From positions 10,044,001-10,108,000 of the forward strand of contig NZ_CP107905.1 in the NCBI RefSeq assembly GCF_036014015.1: a stretch of 64,000 nt of DNA. Direction: 5' to 3'. Origin of the DNA: Streptomyces sp. NBC_00457 (GTDB lineage Bacteria; Actinomycetota; Actinomycetes; Streptomycetales; Streptomycetaceae). The notes under the pieces are model-generated. The model worked only from the letters and a program-made list of their open reading frames with translations, did no database searches and had not been told where the DNA came from. Of the stretch, positions 24,550 through 32,571 are shown in pieces. Each line of letters opens with the position of its first letter. Within the stretch, counting starts at the first letter, position 1. The position numbers and the translations under genes were made by a program.

Positions 24550-25632
24550 ATGAGGGCGGCGGACGGCATGGGCAGCGCCGAGGACAGGCAGACGAACGGC
24601 ACCGCGCGTCCCACGTCACGGGACGTGGCCCGGCTGGCCGGGGTCTCGCACACCGCTGTCTCCTTCGTGTTCAACGGCCGCGCCCAGGGCAACCTCTCGC
24701 CCGCCACCCAGGAACGCATCCGGCAGGCCGCCGCGCAGCTCGGCTACCGGCCCGACCCGGTCGCACGCGGTCTGCGCCGCAGTCGTACGGCCGTGATCGG
24801 GCTGGTCACCGACGAGATCGCCTCGTCGCCGTTCGCGGGCCGGCTGCTGCGCGGCGCGATGGAGACGGCCTGGAGCAGTGAGCACCTGGTGCTGACCGTC
24901 GACTCCGGCGGCGACCCGGCCAAGGAGGACGCGGCCGTCGCCGAACTCCTCGACCGGCGGGTGGACGGCATCATCTACGCCGCCATGTCCCTGCGCCGTG
25001 TCCGCGTCCCCGAGGGCCTGCACCGCACCCACTCGGTGCTCGCCAACTGCCTGCCCGAGGACGACTCGCTGCCCTCCGTCATCCCCGCCGAGCGCGCGGG
25101 CGGCCGTACGGCGGCGAGGCTGCTCCTTGAGCAGGGCCACCGCAGGATCGCCCTGGTGGGAGGGCAGAACGACATCGCGTCGGTGGAGCGGCTGCGCGGT
25201 TTCCGGGACGCGTTGCGGGCCGAGGGGATCACCGTCCCCAAGGAGTGGGTCGTACGGACCGGAGGCGAGATCTCCGGCGGCTACCGCGGCGCCGAGCAAC
25301 TGCTCTCCGACGCCCCCGCCGCACGGCGCCCCACCGGGATCTTCTGCTACAACGACCGGGTCGCGGCCGGCGTCCTGCACGCCGCGACCCGGCTCGGGAT
25401 CACCGTCCCCGACGAGCTGTCGATCGTGGGCTACGACGACCAGGAGCACATGGCCGCCTTCCTGACCCCGCCCCTCACCTCGGTGGCGCTGCCGCACCGG
25501 GCGATGGGCGAGGCCGCCACCCGGCTGCTGCTCGACGCCATCGACACCGGCCGCACTCCGCCCGCCACCACACGGCGCCTCGCCTGCCCGGTGATCAGCC
25601 GGGCGTCGGTGGGACCAGCTCCCACCCGGTGA
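24550..25632 (+). CDS. LacI-family transcriptional regulator of the fructan locus
   Basis: 360 residues. The HTH is TSRDVARLAGVSHTAVSFVF, then NGRAQGNLSPATQERIRQAA and the hinge helix LGYRPDPVARGLRR. The periplasmic-binding-protein-like effector domain follows (GLVTDEIASSPFAGRLLRG, VDGIIYAAM, GHRRIALVGGQNDIASVERL, FCYNDRVAAGVLHAA, LSIVGYDDQEHMA). Start ATG 24550 or ATG 24568; the HTH begins about 22 residues in. It lies convergent with the GH32/ABC operon, overlapping the GH32 end by 38 bases. The LacI-type dyads between the operon and the secreted GH32 gene (30197-30210, 30279-30291) are its probable operators; a fructose or fructan-derived sugar is the likely inducer. Confidence 0.92.
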   Translation: MRAADGMGSAEDRQTNGTARPTSRDVARLAGVSHTAVSFVFNGRAQGNLSPATQERIRQAAAQLGYRPDPVARGLRRSRTAVIGLVTDEIASSPFAGRLLRGAMETAWSSEHLVLTVDSGGDPAKEDAAVAELLDRRVDGIIYAAMSLRRVRVPEGLHRTHSVLANCLPEDDSLPSVIPAERAGGRTAARLLLEQGHRRIALVGGQNDIASVERLRGFRDALRAEGITVPKEWVVRTGGEISGGYRGAEQLLSDAPAARRPTGIFCYNDRVAAGVLHAATRLGITVPDELSIVGYDDQEHMAAFLTPPLTSVALPHRAMGEAATRLLLDAIDTGRTPPATTRRLACPVISRASVGPAPTR

Positions 25633-26965
25633 CGGAGGCCCCCCGCCCCGTCACGACCAGCTCGGGCACCTCGTCCGGGCGCCGGTAGACCCGCTCGGTG
25701 ACCATGGCCCGGTCACCGACGAACAGCTCCAGCAGCGAACCGTCCACGAGGAGGCGCGCCTCCAGCCGCTCCCCGCCCGGCACCCGCACCACGATCGGCG
25801 CGGAACCCTCCTCGCCGGAGTCGAACACCACGGTTCCCGCGTCCGGGTCCAGCCGCACCGCCGAGCGCGGCAGGTTCACGGTCGTCCGGGCGACGGCGGT
25901 GACCGTCACGTCGTACGCCTGTGGAAGCGTCACCCGGCCCGGCGCGGTGATGAACGGCTCCGTCGCACGCAGCCGTTCGAGTTCCGGAGCCGGGACGACG
26001 CGCAGCGATCCGTCGGGGTGTACGTCGACGACGCGGGGCGCGGTCAGGACACCGGCCCAGCCGGCACGGTCCACCTCGCGCTGCTCACGGGACTCCCAGG
26101 ACCAGCCCCACATCAACGCCCGGTCCGATTCCTGGAGTACGGCGGGAGCGTAGAAGGCTCGACCGTGGTCCAGGGGGCCTCCCGTGTACGGCCGGAAGCG
26201 CAATCCCCCTTCTTCGCAAGCTTCCAGACGTCCCGTCAAGTAGCCCGTGGTGTGCGGGTTCCCGTCCCACAGCGACACCACCAGCACCCACTCCCCGGCC
26301 TCGGTCGCGAACAGTTGGGGGCACTCCCACCCCGTCGCCCGGTCGCCGAACGCTTCGGCGGCCACCGGATCGTTGCCGTCCAGGAGCACCCCGGCGAACC
26401 GCCAGTCGGTCAGGTCGTCGCAGTCGTACAGCAGCACCGACGGGGTGCCGTCCCCATGACCCGCGCCGACCAGCGCCCAGCGGCGGCCTCCGTGCCGGAA
26501 GACGAACGGGTCGCGGAACATCACCACGTCCAGACCGGCGGGCGGGCCGCTCACGACGGGCGCGGGCAGCGGCTTCCAGTCGGTGAGCGTCTCGTCCTGC
26601 GGGACCAGTGCCCGCGCCAGGCAGATCGTGCCGAGGCCCGTGTGGTGGCGGTCGACCCCCGTGTACACGGCCGTCGGTACGCCGCCGTCGTCGACCACGC
26701 ACCCGGACCAGCAGCCCGCCTCGTCGGGGCCGCCGGGCGTCGGGGTGAGCGCCAGGGGGTGGTGCTCCCAGTGCGCCAGGTCGGGGCTGGAGGCATGGCC
26801 CCAGTGGACGTTCGCGTGGATCGGAGCCTCGGGATTGTGCTGGTAGAAGAGGTGGTACCGGCCGCGCCAACGGAAGGGGCCATTGGGGTCGTTGATCCAG
26901 TTGGCGGGCGGACGGACCCGGAAGCGGGGGGCGTTGGGGTCCTGGGGTGGAGCTGCGAGGCTCAA
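25595..26965 (-). CDS. Glycoside hydrolase family 32 (intracellular fructosidase/levanase type)
   Basis: 456 residues, no signal peptide. A TTG start at 26965 has AGGAG 7 bases upstream and overlaps the permease stop (TTGA), indicating translational coupling. GH32 motifs: WINDPNGP with nucleophile Asp26, VMFRDPFVF (transition-state Asp), and TGWECPQLF with the acid/base Glu. A C-terminal beta-sandwich is present (LVDGSLLELFVGDRAMVTERVY). It hydrolyses terminal beta-fructofuranosyl bonds in the cytosol, so imported fructo-oligosaccharides or sucrose would be its substrates. It is the last gene of a four-gene operon with two permeases and a binding protein; its 3' end overlaps the convergent LacI gene. 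Confidence 0.94.
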   Translation of the reverse strand: MSLAAPPQDPNAPRFRVRPPANWINDPNGPFRWRGRYHLFYQHNPEAPIHANVHWGHASSPDLAHWEHHPLALTPTPGGPDEAGCWSGCVVDDGGVPTAVYTGVDRHHTGLGTICLARALVPQDETLTDWKPLPAPVVSGPPAGLDVVMFRDPFVFRHGGRRWALVGAGHGDGTPSVLLYDCDDLTDWRFAGVLLDGNDPVAAEAFGDRATGWECPQLFATEAGEWVLVVSLWDGNPHTTGYLTGRLEACEEGGLRFRPYTGGPLDHGRAFYAPAVLQESDRALMWGWSWESREQREVDRAGWAGVLTAPRVVDVHPDGSLRVVPAPELERLRATEPFITAPGRVTLPQAYDVTVTAVARTTVNLPRSAVRLDPDAGTVVFDSGEEGSAPIVVRVPGGERLEARLLVDGSLLELFVGDRAMVTERVYRRPDEVPELVVTGRGASVTGWELVPPTPG

Positions 26966-27834
26966 CGGTTGACTCCTGCGGAGGTGATGCCCTCGCGGAG
27001 AGGGCGCTGGCCGACGATGAACACGGCGACAGCGGGGAGCATGGAGAGGACGACTCCGGCGAGTACGACCGAGATGGAGCCGGTGCCGAGATTGCCCTGG
27101 AGGGAGACCAGGCCCAGCGGGAGCGTGTAGTTCTGGCCGGACGTCTCGAGGATCAGTGGTCGGAAGAATTCGTTCCAGTGGTAGTTGAAGGCCAGCACGC
27201 CGACGATCGCGAGCCCGGGCGCGGCCAGCGGGGCGTAGACGGAGCGGAAGATCCGCCAGGGCCCGGCGCCGTCCAGCATCGCCGCCTCGCCGAGATCCTT
27301 CGGCATGCCGAGGAAGTACTGGCGCATCAGGAAGGTGCCGAAGGCGGTCGGGAAGGCCGGGATGATCAGGCCGAGCAGGGTGTCGGTGAGGCTCAGCTGC
27401 TTCAGTACCAGGAACACCGGCACGATGGTGACCTGCAACGGCACCATCATGGTCGCCAGGACCAGGCCGAACAGCGGCTTCTTGAACCGGAATTCGAGGC
27501 GTGCGAAGGCGTATCCGGCCAGCCCCGCCGTGATCATCTGGCCGACGGCGATCAGCGCGGTGACCAGCGTCGAGTTGAGGGCGAGCAGCCAGACGTCGAG
27601 CTGGTCGAAGACTCCGCTGTAGGCCTCGGTGGTGGGACTGGTCGGGATGATCTGCGGCGGCAGGTCGAAGGATTCGGCCGGGGTGCGCAGCGAGGTGGAG
27701 ACGGTCCAGATGACCGGGCCGAGGGTCAGCAGGGCGCACACCGCCAGGGCTGCGATCCGCGCCCAGGGTGCGAGCGAGTACCGCGCACGGCTCAGGGACA
27801 GGGTTGCTTGGCTCAAGGGACTCACCCGGCTCAC
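26962..27834 (-). CDS. Carbohydrate ABC transporter permease (MalG-like)
   Basis: 290 residues, six membrane spans (LAVCALLTLGPVIWTVSTSL, ALIAVGQMITAGLAGYAFA, LVLATMMVPLQVTIVPVFLV, LIIPAFPTAFGTFLM, GLAIVGVLAFNYHWNEFF, VVLAGVVLSMLPAVAVFIV). The EAA loop, MPKDLGEAAMLDGAGPWRIF, contacts the ATPase. Its GTG start at 27834 overlaps the upstream permease stop (GTGA), and its own stop overlaps the GH32 start. It forms the membrane channel with the MalF-like partner for import of a fructose-containing sugar. No ATPase is encoded in the operon; in Streptomyces a shared MsiK-type ATPase encoded elsewhere commonly serves such systems. Confidence 0.95.
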   Translation of the reverse strand: MSRVSPLSQATLSLSRARYSLAPWARIAALAVCALLTLGPVIWTVSTSLRTPAESFDLPPQIIPTSPTTEAYSGVFDQLDVWLLALNSTLVTALIAVGQMITAGLAGYAFARLEFRFKKPLFGLVLATMMVPLQVTIVPVFLVLKQLSLTDTLLGLIIPAFPTAFGTFLMRQYFLGMPKDLGEAAMLDGAGPWRIFRSVYAPLAAPGLAIVGVLAFNYHWNEFFRPLILETSGQNYTLPLGLVSLQGNLGTGSISVVLAGVVLSMLPAVAVFIVGQRPLREGITSAGVNR

Positions 27835-28781
27835 TCGTAGTGGACGAAACGCCGGCTGAGCCGGAACTGGACGGCGGTCACCGCCATGATCAGCACGAAC
27901 AGCAGCACGCCCACCGCGGACGCCTCACCGAAGCGGAGCTGCTCGAAGGCGCTCTCGTAGATCACCATCACGACGGTGCGGGTGGAGTCGCCGGGACCGC
28001 CGTTGGTGAGGACGTACGGCTGCTCGAAGACCTGGAGCGCGTTGATGATGCCGACCACCGACGCGACCAGCAGCGTCGGCGACAGCAGCGGCAGTGTGAC
28101 GTGCAGGTGCTTGCGCAGGCCGGTCGCGCCGTCGAGGGCGGCGGCCTCGTGGATCTCCTTGGGGATGTTGTTGAGACCGCCGACGAACAGCAGGAAGGAG
28201 AAGCCGAACTGCTGCCAGACGTAGACCAGGACGACGGTCGCCATCGCCGCGTTCTCCGACGTCAGCCAGGGCACCGGGGCGATGCCGACCGTGCCGAGCA
28301 GCCAGTTGACGAGGCCGAAGTCCTGGTTGAACAGGTACTTCATCACCACGGAGATGGACGCGGCGGACAGCACCAGCGGGAAGAAGAACGCCGAGCGGAA
28401 CACCGACCGCAGCCACACCGGCATCCGCCCGTTCACCGCGAGCGCCAGCACCAGGGCGATCAGCAGTTGCAGCGCGACCGCGAACACCATGAACACGAGC
28501 GTGTTGCGGAAGGACACCAGCACGGTCGAATCGCCGAACACCTCACGGTAGTTGGCGGCTCCGGCGAAGCTGGGTGGGTCGATGACGTTCCAGTGGAAGA
28601 GGCTCAGCACCACCGAGCCGACGATCGGTACGACCGTGAAGACCACGATGCCGACGATCGTGGGCGCCAGGAACAGCGCCGCGAGCAGCCGGGTGCCGCG
28701 CTCGCGGGCGGAGGGGCGGGGCAGGGAAGGCGGCGGTGCCGCGGGACGCGAACGTACGGGAGGAACCTGGGTGTTCGTCAT
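27831..28781 (-). CDS. Carbohydrate ABC transporter permease (MalF-like)
   Basis: 316 residues, six membrane spans after a Pro-rich cytosolic N-terminus of about 30 residues. The EAA loop is IPKEIHEAAALDGATGLRKH. GGPGDSTRTVVMVIYESAF is the conserved region between the last spans of MalF-type sugar permeases. ATG 28781 overlaps the stop of the binding-protein gene (ATGA), so translation is probably coupled. It pairs with the MalG-like permease downstream for sugar import across the cytoplasmic membrane. Confidence 0.95.
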   Translation of the reverse strand: MTNTQVPPVRSRPAAPPPSLPRPSARERGTRLLAALFLAPTIVGIVVFTVVPIVGSVVLSLFHWNVIDPPSFAGAANYREVFGDSTVLVSFRNTLVFMVFAVALQLLIALVLALAVNGRMPVWLRSVFRSAFFFPLVLSAASISVVMKYLFNQDFGLVNWLLGTVGIAPVPWLTSENAAMATVVLVYVWQQFGFSFLLFVGGLNNIPKEIHEAAALDGATGLRKHLHVTLPLLSPTLLVASVVGIINALQVFEQPYVLTNGGPGDSTRTVVMVIYESAFEQLRFGEASAVGVLLFVLIMAVTAVQFRLSRRFVHYE

Positions 28782-30187
28782 ACGTCACGCTCCATGGCCT
28801 TCTCCAGGTCGCCCTGCATCCGGCGCAGCGCGCCACGCACCGAGCGCGGCGAGGCCAGGGCGGTTCCGGTGTGCTTGAGCAGCACCTGCTCGACCTCGGC
28901 GACCTGCGGCGGCGCGGGGATCGGCCCGGTGTCGGGGAACCGGTCGAGGGTGTCGTAGAAGACCTGCCACTGGCTCGGGCCGGACTCCCGGTAGCGGTCC
29001 GCGGTGAGCATCGAGCGGCGGGCCGGGGTCGTCTGGTTCGTCTCGAACAGCCGCATCAGGGTGTCCCTGCGGGCGGCGAACTTGATGAACTCCCATGCCT
29101 CGTCCTGCTTCTTCGAGGTGCGCAGCAGCGCGTAGCCTGCGGCGCCGTACTGCATGCGCTGGGTGCGCCAGCGGGGGAAGTACTGGACGTCGAAGCCGTC
29201 GGACTTCATGCCCGCCAGATGCAGGCCGCCAGCCCAGAAGCCGCCCGCGGGGGTGACGCCGACCCGGCCGGTGGAGAACACGCCGATGAGGTTCTGGCCG
29301 TTGCCGCCCTCGGGCCGGGTGCACAGGTCTTCCTGGATGAGGGAGGCGAGATAGTCGTAGGCCTCCTCCACCCGGTCGTGGGTGGCCTGCGGCGTCGTCC
29401 AGCGGAAACCGCCCCCGCGTCCCTGCCGCTGGGCGGCCGGGTAGAAGGAGTCCCACAGCCAGGCGCCGCCCGGTGCCTTGGACTCGGCGAGCAGGTTCGT
29501 GTCGTTCGCGAACAGCCAGGGCACGACACCGCCCCACAGCCGGTTGGTCCAGAAGTACGGCGTGAACTGGGAGCCGCTCGACTTCTTCATGTCCCGCAGC
29601 AGCGTGGTGAAGTCGTCGCGCGTCCAGTCGGCGGGCGGCAGCTGAGCGCCCGCCCGCTTCAGCACCTGCGTGTTGAAGTACATGTCGGCCGCGTTGAACT
29701 CGACCGGCAGCTGGTAGAGGCTTCCCTCGTACATCATCGACTCCACCAGCGAGGGATGGACGTCGGCGAAGTACTCACGCAGCTCGGCCGCGTCCCGCTT
29801 CACCCAGCGGTCCAGTGCGACCCCGAGGCGCTGCGCGAACAACTGGACGCCCTCGGTGGCGACATAGACGAGGTCCGGGGCGGTGCCCGCGGCGATCTGG
29901 GTGAGGATCTTCGCGAAGAAGTCCGACCAGTCCACGGCCTGCACCGCGTTGATCCGCAGCTTGATGTCGGGGTGGACCTCCTTGAAGCCCTCGGTGAGTG
30001 TGCGTATGGCCTCCGGTCCGTAGGCGGGACCGAGGGTGGCGACGACGAGGGAGCCGTCGTCGCGGCCGGGAATGTCGGCTCCGGTGAGCCGGTCCCAGCT
30101 CGCGGCGGTACCGGCCAGCGCGGCGGCTCCCGCGCCATAGGCGCCGTACCGCAACAGCGTGCGGCGAGTGACGTGCGGGTCAGTCAT
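28778..30187 (-). CDS. Extracellular sugar-binding protein of the ABC transporter
   Basis: 469 residues. The N-terminus has a twin-arginine pattern (TRRTLLRYGAYGAGAAALAG). No Cys lipobox is visible in the first 40 residues, unusual because Gram-positive binding proteins are normally lipoproteins. The mature part is a cluster-1 solute-binding protein: VVATLGPAYGPEAIRTLTEG, FAKILTQIAAGTAPDLVYVA, FNAADMYFNTQVLKRAG, and GVTPAGGFWAGGLHLAGM. It should capture fructans or fructo-oligosaccharides outside the cell for the two permeases. First gene of the operon. Its upstream region contains TTGACA at 30253-30258 (minus strand) and a LacI-type dyad at 30197-30210. Confidence 0.9.
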   Translation of the reverse strand: MTDPHVTRRTLLRYGAYGAGAAALAGTAASWDRLTGADIPGRDDGSLVVATLGPAYGPEAIRTLTEGFKEVHPDIKLRINAVQAVDWSDFFAKILTQIAAGTAPDLVYVATEGVQLFAQRLGVALDRWVKRDAAELREYFADVHPSLVESMMYEGSLYQLPVEFNAADMYFNTQVLKRAGAQLPPADWTRDDFTTLLRDMKKSSGSQFTPYFWTNRLWGGVVPWLFANDTNLLAESKAPGGAWLWDSFYPAAQRQGRGGGFRWTTPQATHDRVEEAYDYLASLIQEDLCTRPEGGNGQNLIGVFSTGRVGVTPAGGFWAGGLHLAGMKSDGFDVQYFPRWRTQRMQYGAAGYALLRTSKKQDEAWEFIKFAARRDTLMRLFETNQTTPARRSMLTADRYRESGPSQWQVFYDTLDRFPDTGPIPAPPQVAEVEQVLLKHTGTALASPRSVRGALRRMQGDLEKAMERDV

Positions 30188-30196
30188 CCAACGGGC

Positions 30197-30210
30197 CTAA
30201 CTCGTGTTAG
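30197..30210. promoter_or_regulatory. LacI-type operator, binding-protein operon side
   Basis: CTAACTCGTGTTAG is a 14-bp dyad (12 of 14 positions symmetric) 10 bases before the binding-protein ATG. Its CCTAACTCGT core recurs on the opposite strand at 30283-30292, before the divergent GH32 gene. Together they make a paired operator for the LacI-family protein encoded at 24550. Binding is inferred. Confidence 0.6.
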
Positions 30211-30278
30211 TTCAGGGTTGATGCCCAGATGATGCGAAGCGGTGCATGAGCCTGTCAATACTCGTGAACCACTTGACC

Positions 30279-30291
30279 TTTAACGAGTTAG
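30279..30291. promoter_or_regulatory. LacI-type operator, secreted GH32 side
   Basis: TTTAACGAGTTAG (minus strand CTAACTCGTTAAA) contains the TAAC-GA-GTTA dyad and shares its core with the site at 30197-30210. It lies just after a possible -35, TTGACC at 30273-30278, of the secreted GH32 gene, a position where a bound repressor would block transcription. Confidence 0.55.
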
Positions 30292-30346
30292 GTCGCACAG
30301 TCCTGGATCACATGAGCCGCCGTCCCGACGAAGGGAACGATGTGTG

Positions 30347-31900
30347 ATGCGCACGATGTCCAGGAGAGCGCTGCTCGCGGGCTCGGCCGCGGGTGCCTCG
30401 GCCGCGCTGCTGTCCTCCGCCCCCACGGCCTCCGCGAGGCCCAAACCAGCGGCCACCTGTGCCAGTTACCGCGCCGAGTACCACTTCACGGTCCCCGACC
30501 AGTGGAAGAACGATCCGCAGCGGCCGATCTGGATCGACGGGGAGTACCACTACTACTACCTGTACAACCCGGACTACTTGACGGGTGGCACCACAGCGGG
30601 CACCGCCTGGCGCCTGGCCACCAGCAGCGACCTGGTCGCCTTCACCGACCGCGGGATCGCCGTGCCGAAGGACGCCACGCCGAACGGCGACGTCTGGTCG
30701 GGCTCGGCGGTGGTGGACTCGGACAACACGGCGGGCTTCGGCGCGGGAGCGGTGATCGTCCTCGCCACCATGGCGCCGGACGAGGTCACTCAGGCGCAGT
30801 ACCTGCACTACTCGACCGACGGCGGCCGTACGTTCACCAGCCACGGCACCGGCCCCGTCCTGCCCAACCCCGGCGTACGGGACTTCCGCGACCCCAAGGT
30901 GATCCGCGACGAGGAGCGCGGGCGGTGGGTGATGACGCTCGCCGAGGGCAACAAGGTGGGCTTCTACCACTCCGCCGACCTGAAGTCGTGGACGTACGTC
31001 AGCGGGTTCATCAAGGACGGCATCGGCGTCCTGGAGTGCCCGGATCTGTTCCGCATCAGGGCGGCGGACGGTACCTGGAAGTGGGTGCTGGGCGTGAGCG
31101 CCAACGGCAAGGGGGCCGGGCTGCCGAGCACGTACGCCTACTGGACGGGCACCTTCGACGGGAGCGTGTTCACCCCCGACGCCGCCGACCCGCAGTGGCT
31201 CGACCACGGCTGGGACTGGTACGGCGCGGTCACCTTCGAGAAGCGGAACGCGAACGGCACCCTCGACCCGGCCGCCCGGTACGCCATCGGCTGGCTGAAC
31301 CACTGGGACTACGCGAACACCACGCCCACGATCGACTGCGACGGCTTCAACGGCACGGACTCGATCGTTCGCGAGGTGACGCTGAAGCGTGCCGCCTCCG
31401 GCACGTTCTACCTGGCCTCCCGACCGGTCGCCGCCCTGGACGACCACGTCTCGCGCACGGTGAACCTCGGTGACCTCGAAGTCGCCGGCACCCGTCCGCT
31501 CGACTACACCGGCACGGCGTACGAGCTGACCACCGAGATCACCTGGGACCAACTCACCGGCGCCGGACTCCAGTTGCGCCGCTCCACGGACGGCGGACGC
31601 CACATCGACGCCGGGATCTACCGCGACTACGCCTTCGTCAACCGCCGGAACACGGTGAACCCCGACGCCTCCGGCAACTGGCAGGAGAGCAAGAGCCCCT
31701 TCGACCCGTCGGCGCGCACGGTCCGGCTGCGCGTCCTCGTCGACCGCACATCCGTGGAGATGTTCATCGACGACGGCCGGTACGTGCACTCCTGCGAGGC
31801 CTTCCCGTACCTGGTCGACACCGGGCTGGCGCTGTTCACGATCGACGGCAGCGCGGTGTTCCGGAACACGGTGATACGGGAGTTCGCGGTCAGCCGGTGA
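30347..31900 (+). CDS. Secreted glycoside hydrolase family 32 (levanase/fructanase)
   Basis: 517 residues (GTG 30344 would add one). Tat-type signal peptide: MSRRALLAGSAAGASAALL with cleavage near TASA-RPK. GH32 motifs: WKNDPQRP (nucleophile Asp; the usual NDPNG is changed after the Pro), VRDFRDPKVI, and VLECPDLF (acid/base Glu). The five-blade propeller is followed by a beta-sandwich (RVLVDRTSVEMFIDDGRYVHS). It cleaves beta-fructans (levan or inulin) outside the cell and supplies oligosaccharides to the ABC importer encoded divergently. A Shine-Dalgarno AAGGGA is at 30331-30336. The paired LacI operators suggest co-repression with the transport operon. Confidence 0.92.
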   Translation: MRTMSRRALLAGSAAGASAALLSSAPTASARPKPAATCASYRAEYHFTVPDQWKNDPQRPIWIDGEYHYYYLYNPDYLTGGTTAGTAWRLATSSDLVAFTDRGIAVPKDATPNGDVWSGSAVVDSDNTAGFGAGAVIVLATMAPDEVTQAQYLHYSTDGGRTFTSHGTGPVLPNPGVRDFRDPKVIRDEERGRWVMTLAEGNKVGFYHSADLKSWTYVSGFIKDGIGVLECPDLFRIRAADGTWKWVLGVSANGKGAGLPSTYAYWTGTFDGSVFTPDAADPQWLDHGWDWYGAVTFEKRNANGTLDPAARYAIGWLNHWDYANTTPTIDCDGFNGTDSIVREVTLKRAASGTFYLASRPVAALDDHVSRTVNLGDLEVAGTRPLDYTGTAYELTTEITWDQLTGAGLQLRRSTDGGRHIDAGIYRDYAFVNRRNTVNPDASGNWQESKSPFDPSARTVRLRVLVDRTSVEMFIDDGRYVHSCEAFPYLVDTGLALFTIDGSAVFRNTVIREFAVSR

Positions 31901-32084
31901 AGTCCTGTCGCTGTCTGCGCGGCTCGGGCCGGGCCGCTTCCGACCCTCCCGGGCCGAGCAGCGCCGCCGCCTGGTGCAGCACCTGTTGGGACGCCTGGCG
32001 GGCCTCCGCCGGAACGTCGCCGCATTCGCGCACCAGGCCCTCGTAGATGGGGAGCTGATCGTCTTGCCGTCGGTCACGTGTCAC
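31890..32084 (-). CDS. Small hypothetical protein (64 aa)
   Basis: 64 residues from GTG 32084, with AAAGGA 8 bases upstream. It is hydrophilic, with no signal peptide or membrane span; a central helix is likely (YEGLVRECGDVPAEARQASQ, then QVLHQAAALLG) and the tail is basic (RPEPRRQRQDFTG). Not recognised. Its end overlaps the convergent GH32 gene by 11 bases, and its start is 16 bases from the end of the next membrane-protein gene on the same strand, so the two may be co-transcribed. Its reality rests on the ribosome-binding site and position. Confidence 0.5.
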   Translation of the reverse strand: MTRDRRQDDQLPIYEGLVRECGDVPAEARQASQQVLHQAAALLGPGGSEAARPEPRRQRQDFTG

Positions 32085-32100
32085 AGTGCCGGTCCTTTCC

Positions 32101-32457
32101 TTATATCCGGTTCAGTCGAGCGGCGATTCCGTGACCGATCAGCAAATACATCGCGGCCGGCAGACCATAATTGAGGACAACCCGCAGACCTTCTGTGTCC
32201 ATGGTGAAAATGTCCTGTGACCACCAGGCCAGCAAGTCGGCCGTTCCGCGCACGAATTCGACGAAGACATTGGCCTGGTTGGCGTCGAGCAGATACAGCA
32301 GAACCCAAAGGACCAGGAAACCGGCGGCGAGGTCGACGATCGTGCAGACAGCCAGGGCTCCCCGCCGGGCGGCGGCTTGGCTGCGGACGGGGCGGGGCGA
32401 GCCGCTCTGGTGTGGGTCATACGTCTGGTATCCGGGTACCGGGTCAGTGCTGCTCAC
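32101..32457 (-). CDS. Small membrane protein, two predicted spans
   Basis: 118 residues from GTG 32457, with AGGA 6 bases upstream; the frame is open a little further. A Pro/Tyr/Gln-rich N-terminus (PVPGYQTYDPHQ) is cytosolic or extracellular, followed by a long hydrophobic span (VCTIVDLAAGFLVLWVLLYL) and a second near the C-terminus (GLPAAMYLLIGHGIAARL). No domain recognised. It is likely co-transcribed with the 64-residue gene downstream. Coding status is supported by a clean Shine-Dalgarno and membrane topology. Confidence 0.65.
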   Translation of the reverse strand: MSSTDPVPGYQTYDPHQSGSPRPVRSQAAARRGALAVCTIVDLAAGFLVLWVLLYLLDANQANVFVEFVRGTADLLAWWSQDIFTMDTEGLRVVLNYGLPAAMYLLIGHGIAARLNRI

Positions 32458-32571
32458 AAGAATTCCTATCTGGCGCATTGTGTTCGACAGGAGAAACGCT
32501 CTCCCCGTATCTCTGCGCCATGCCGGTGCGGCTGTGTTACACGCGGGCCGCGATATCCCGGTCAGGGGTAT

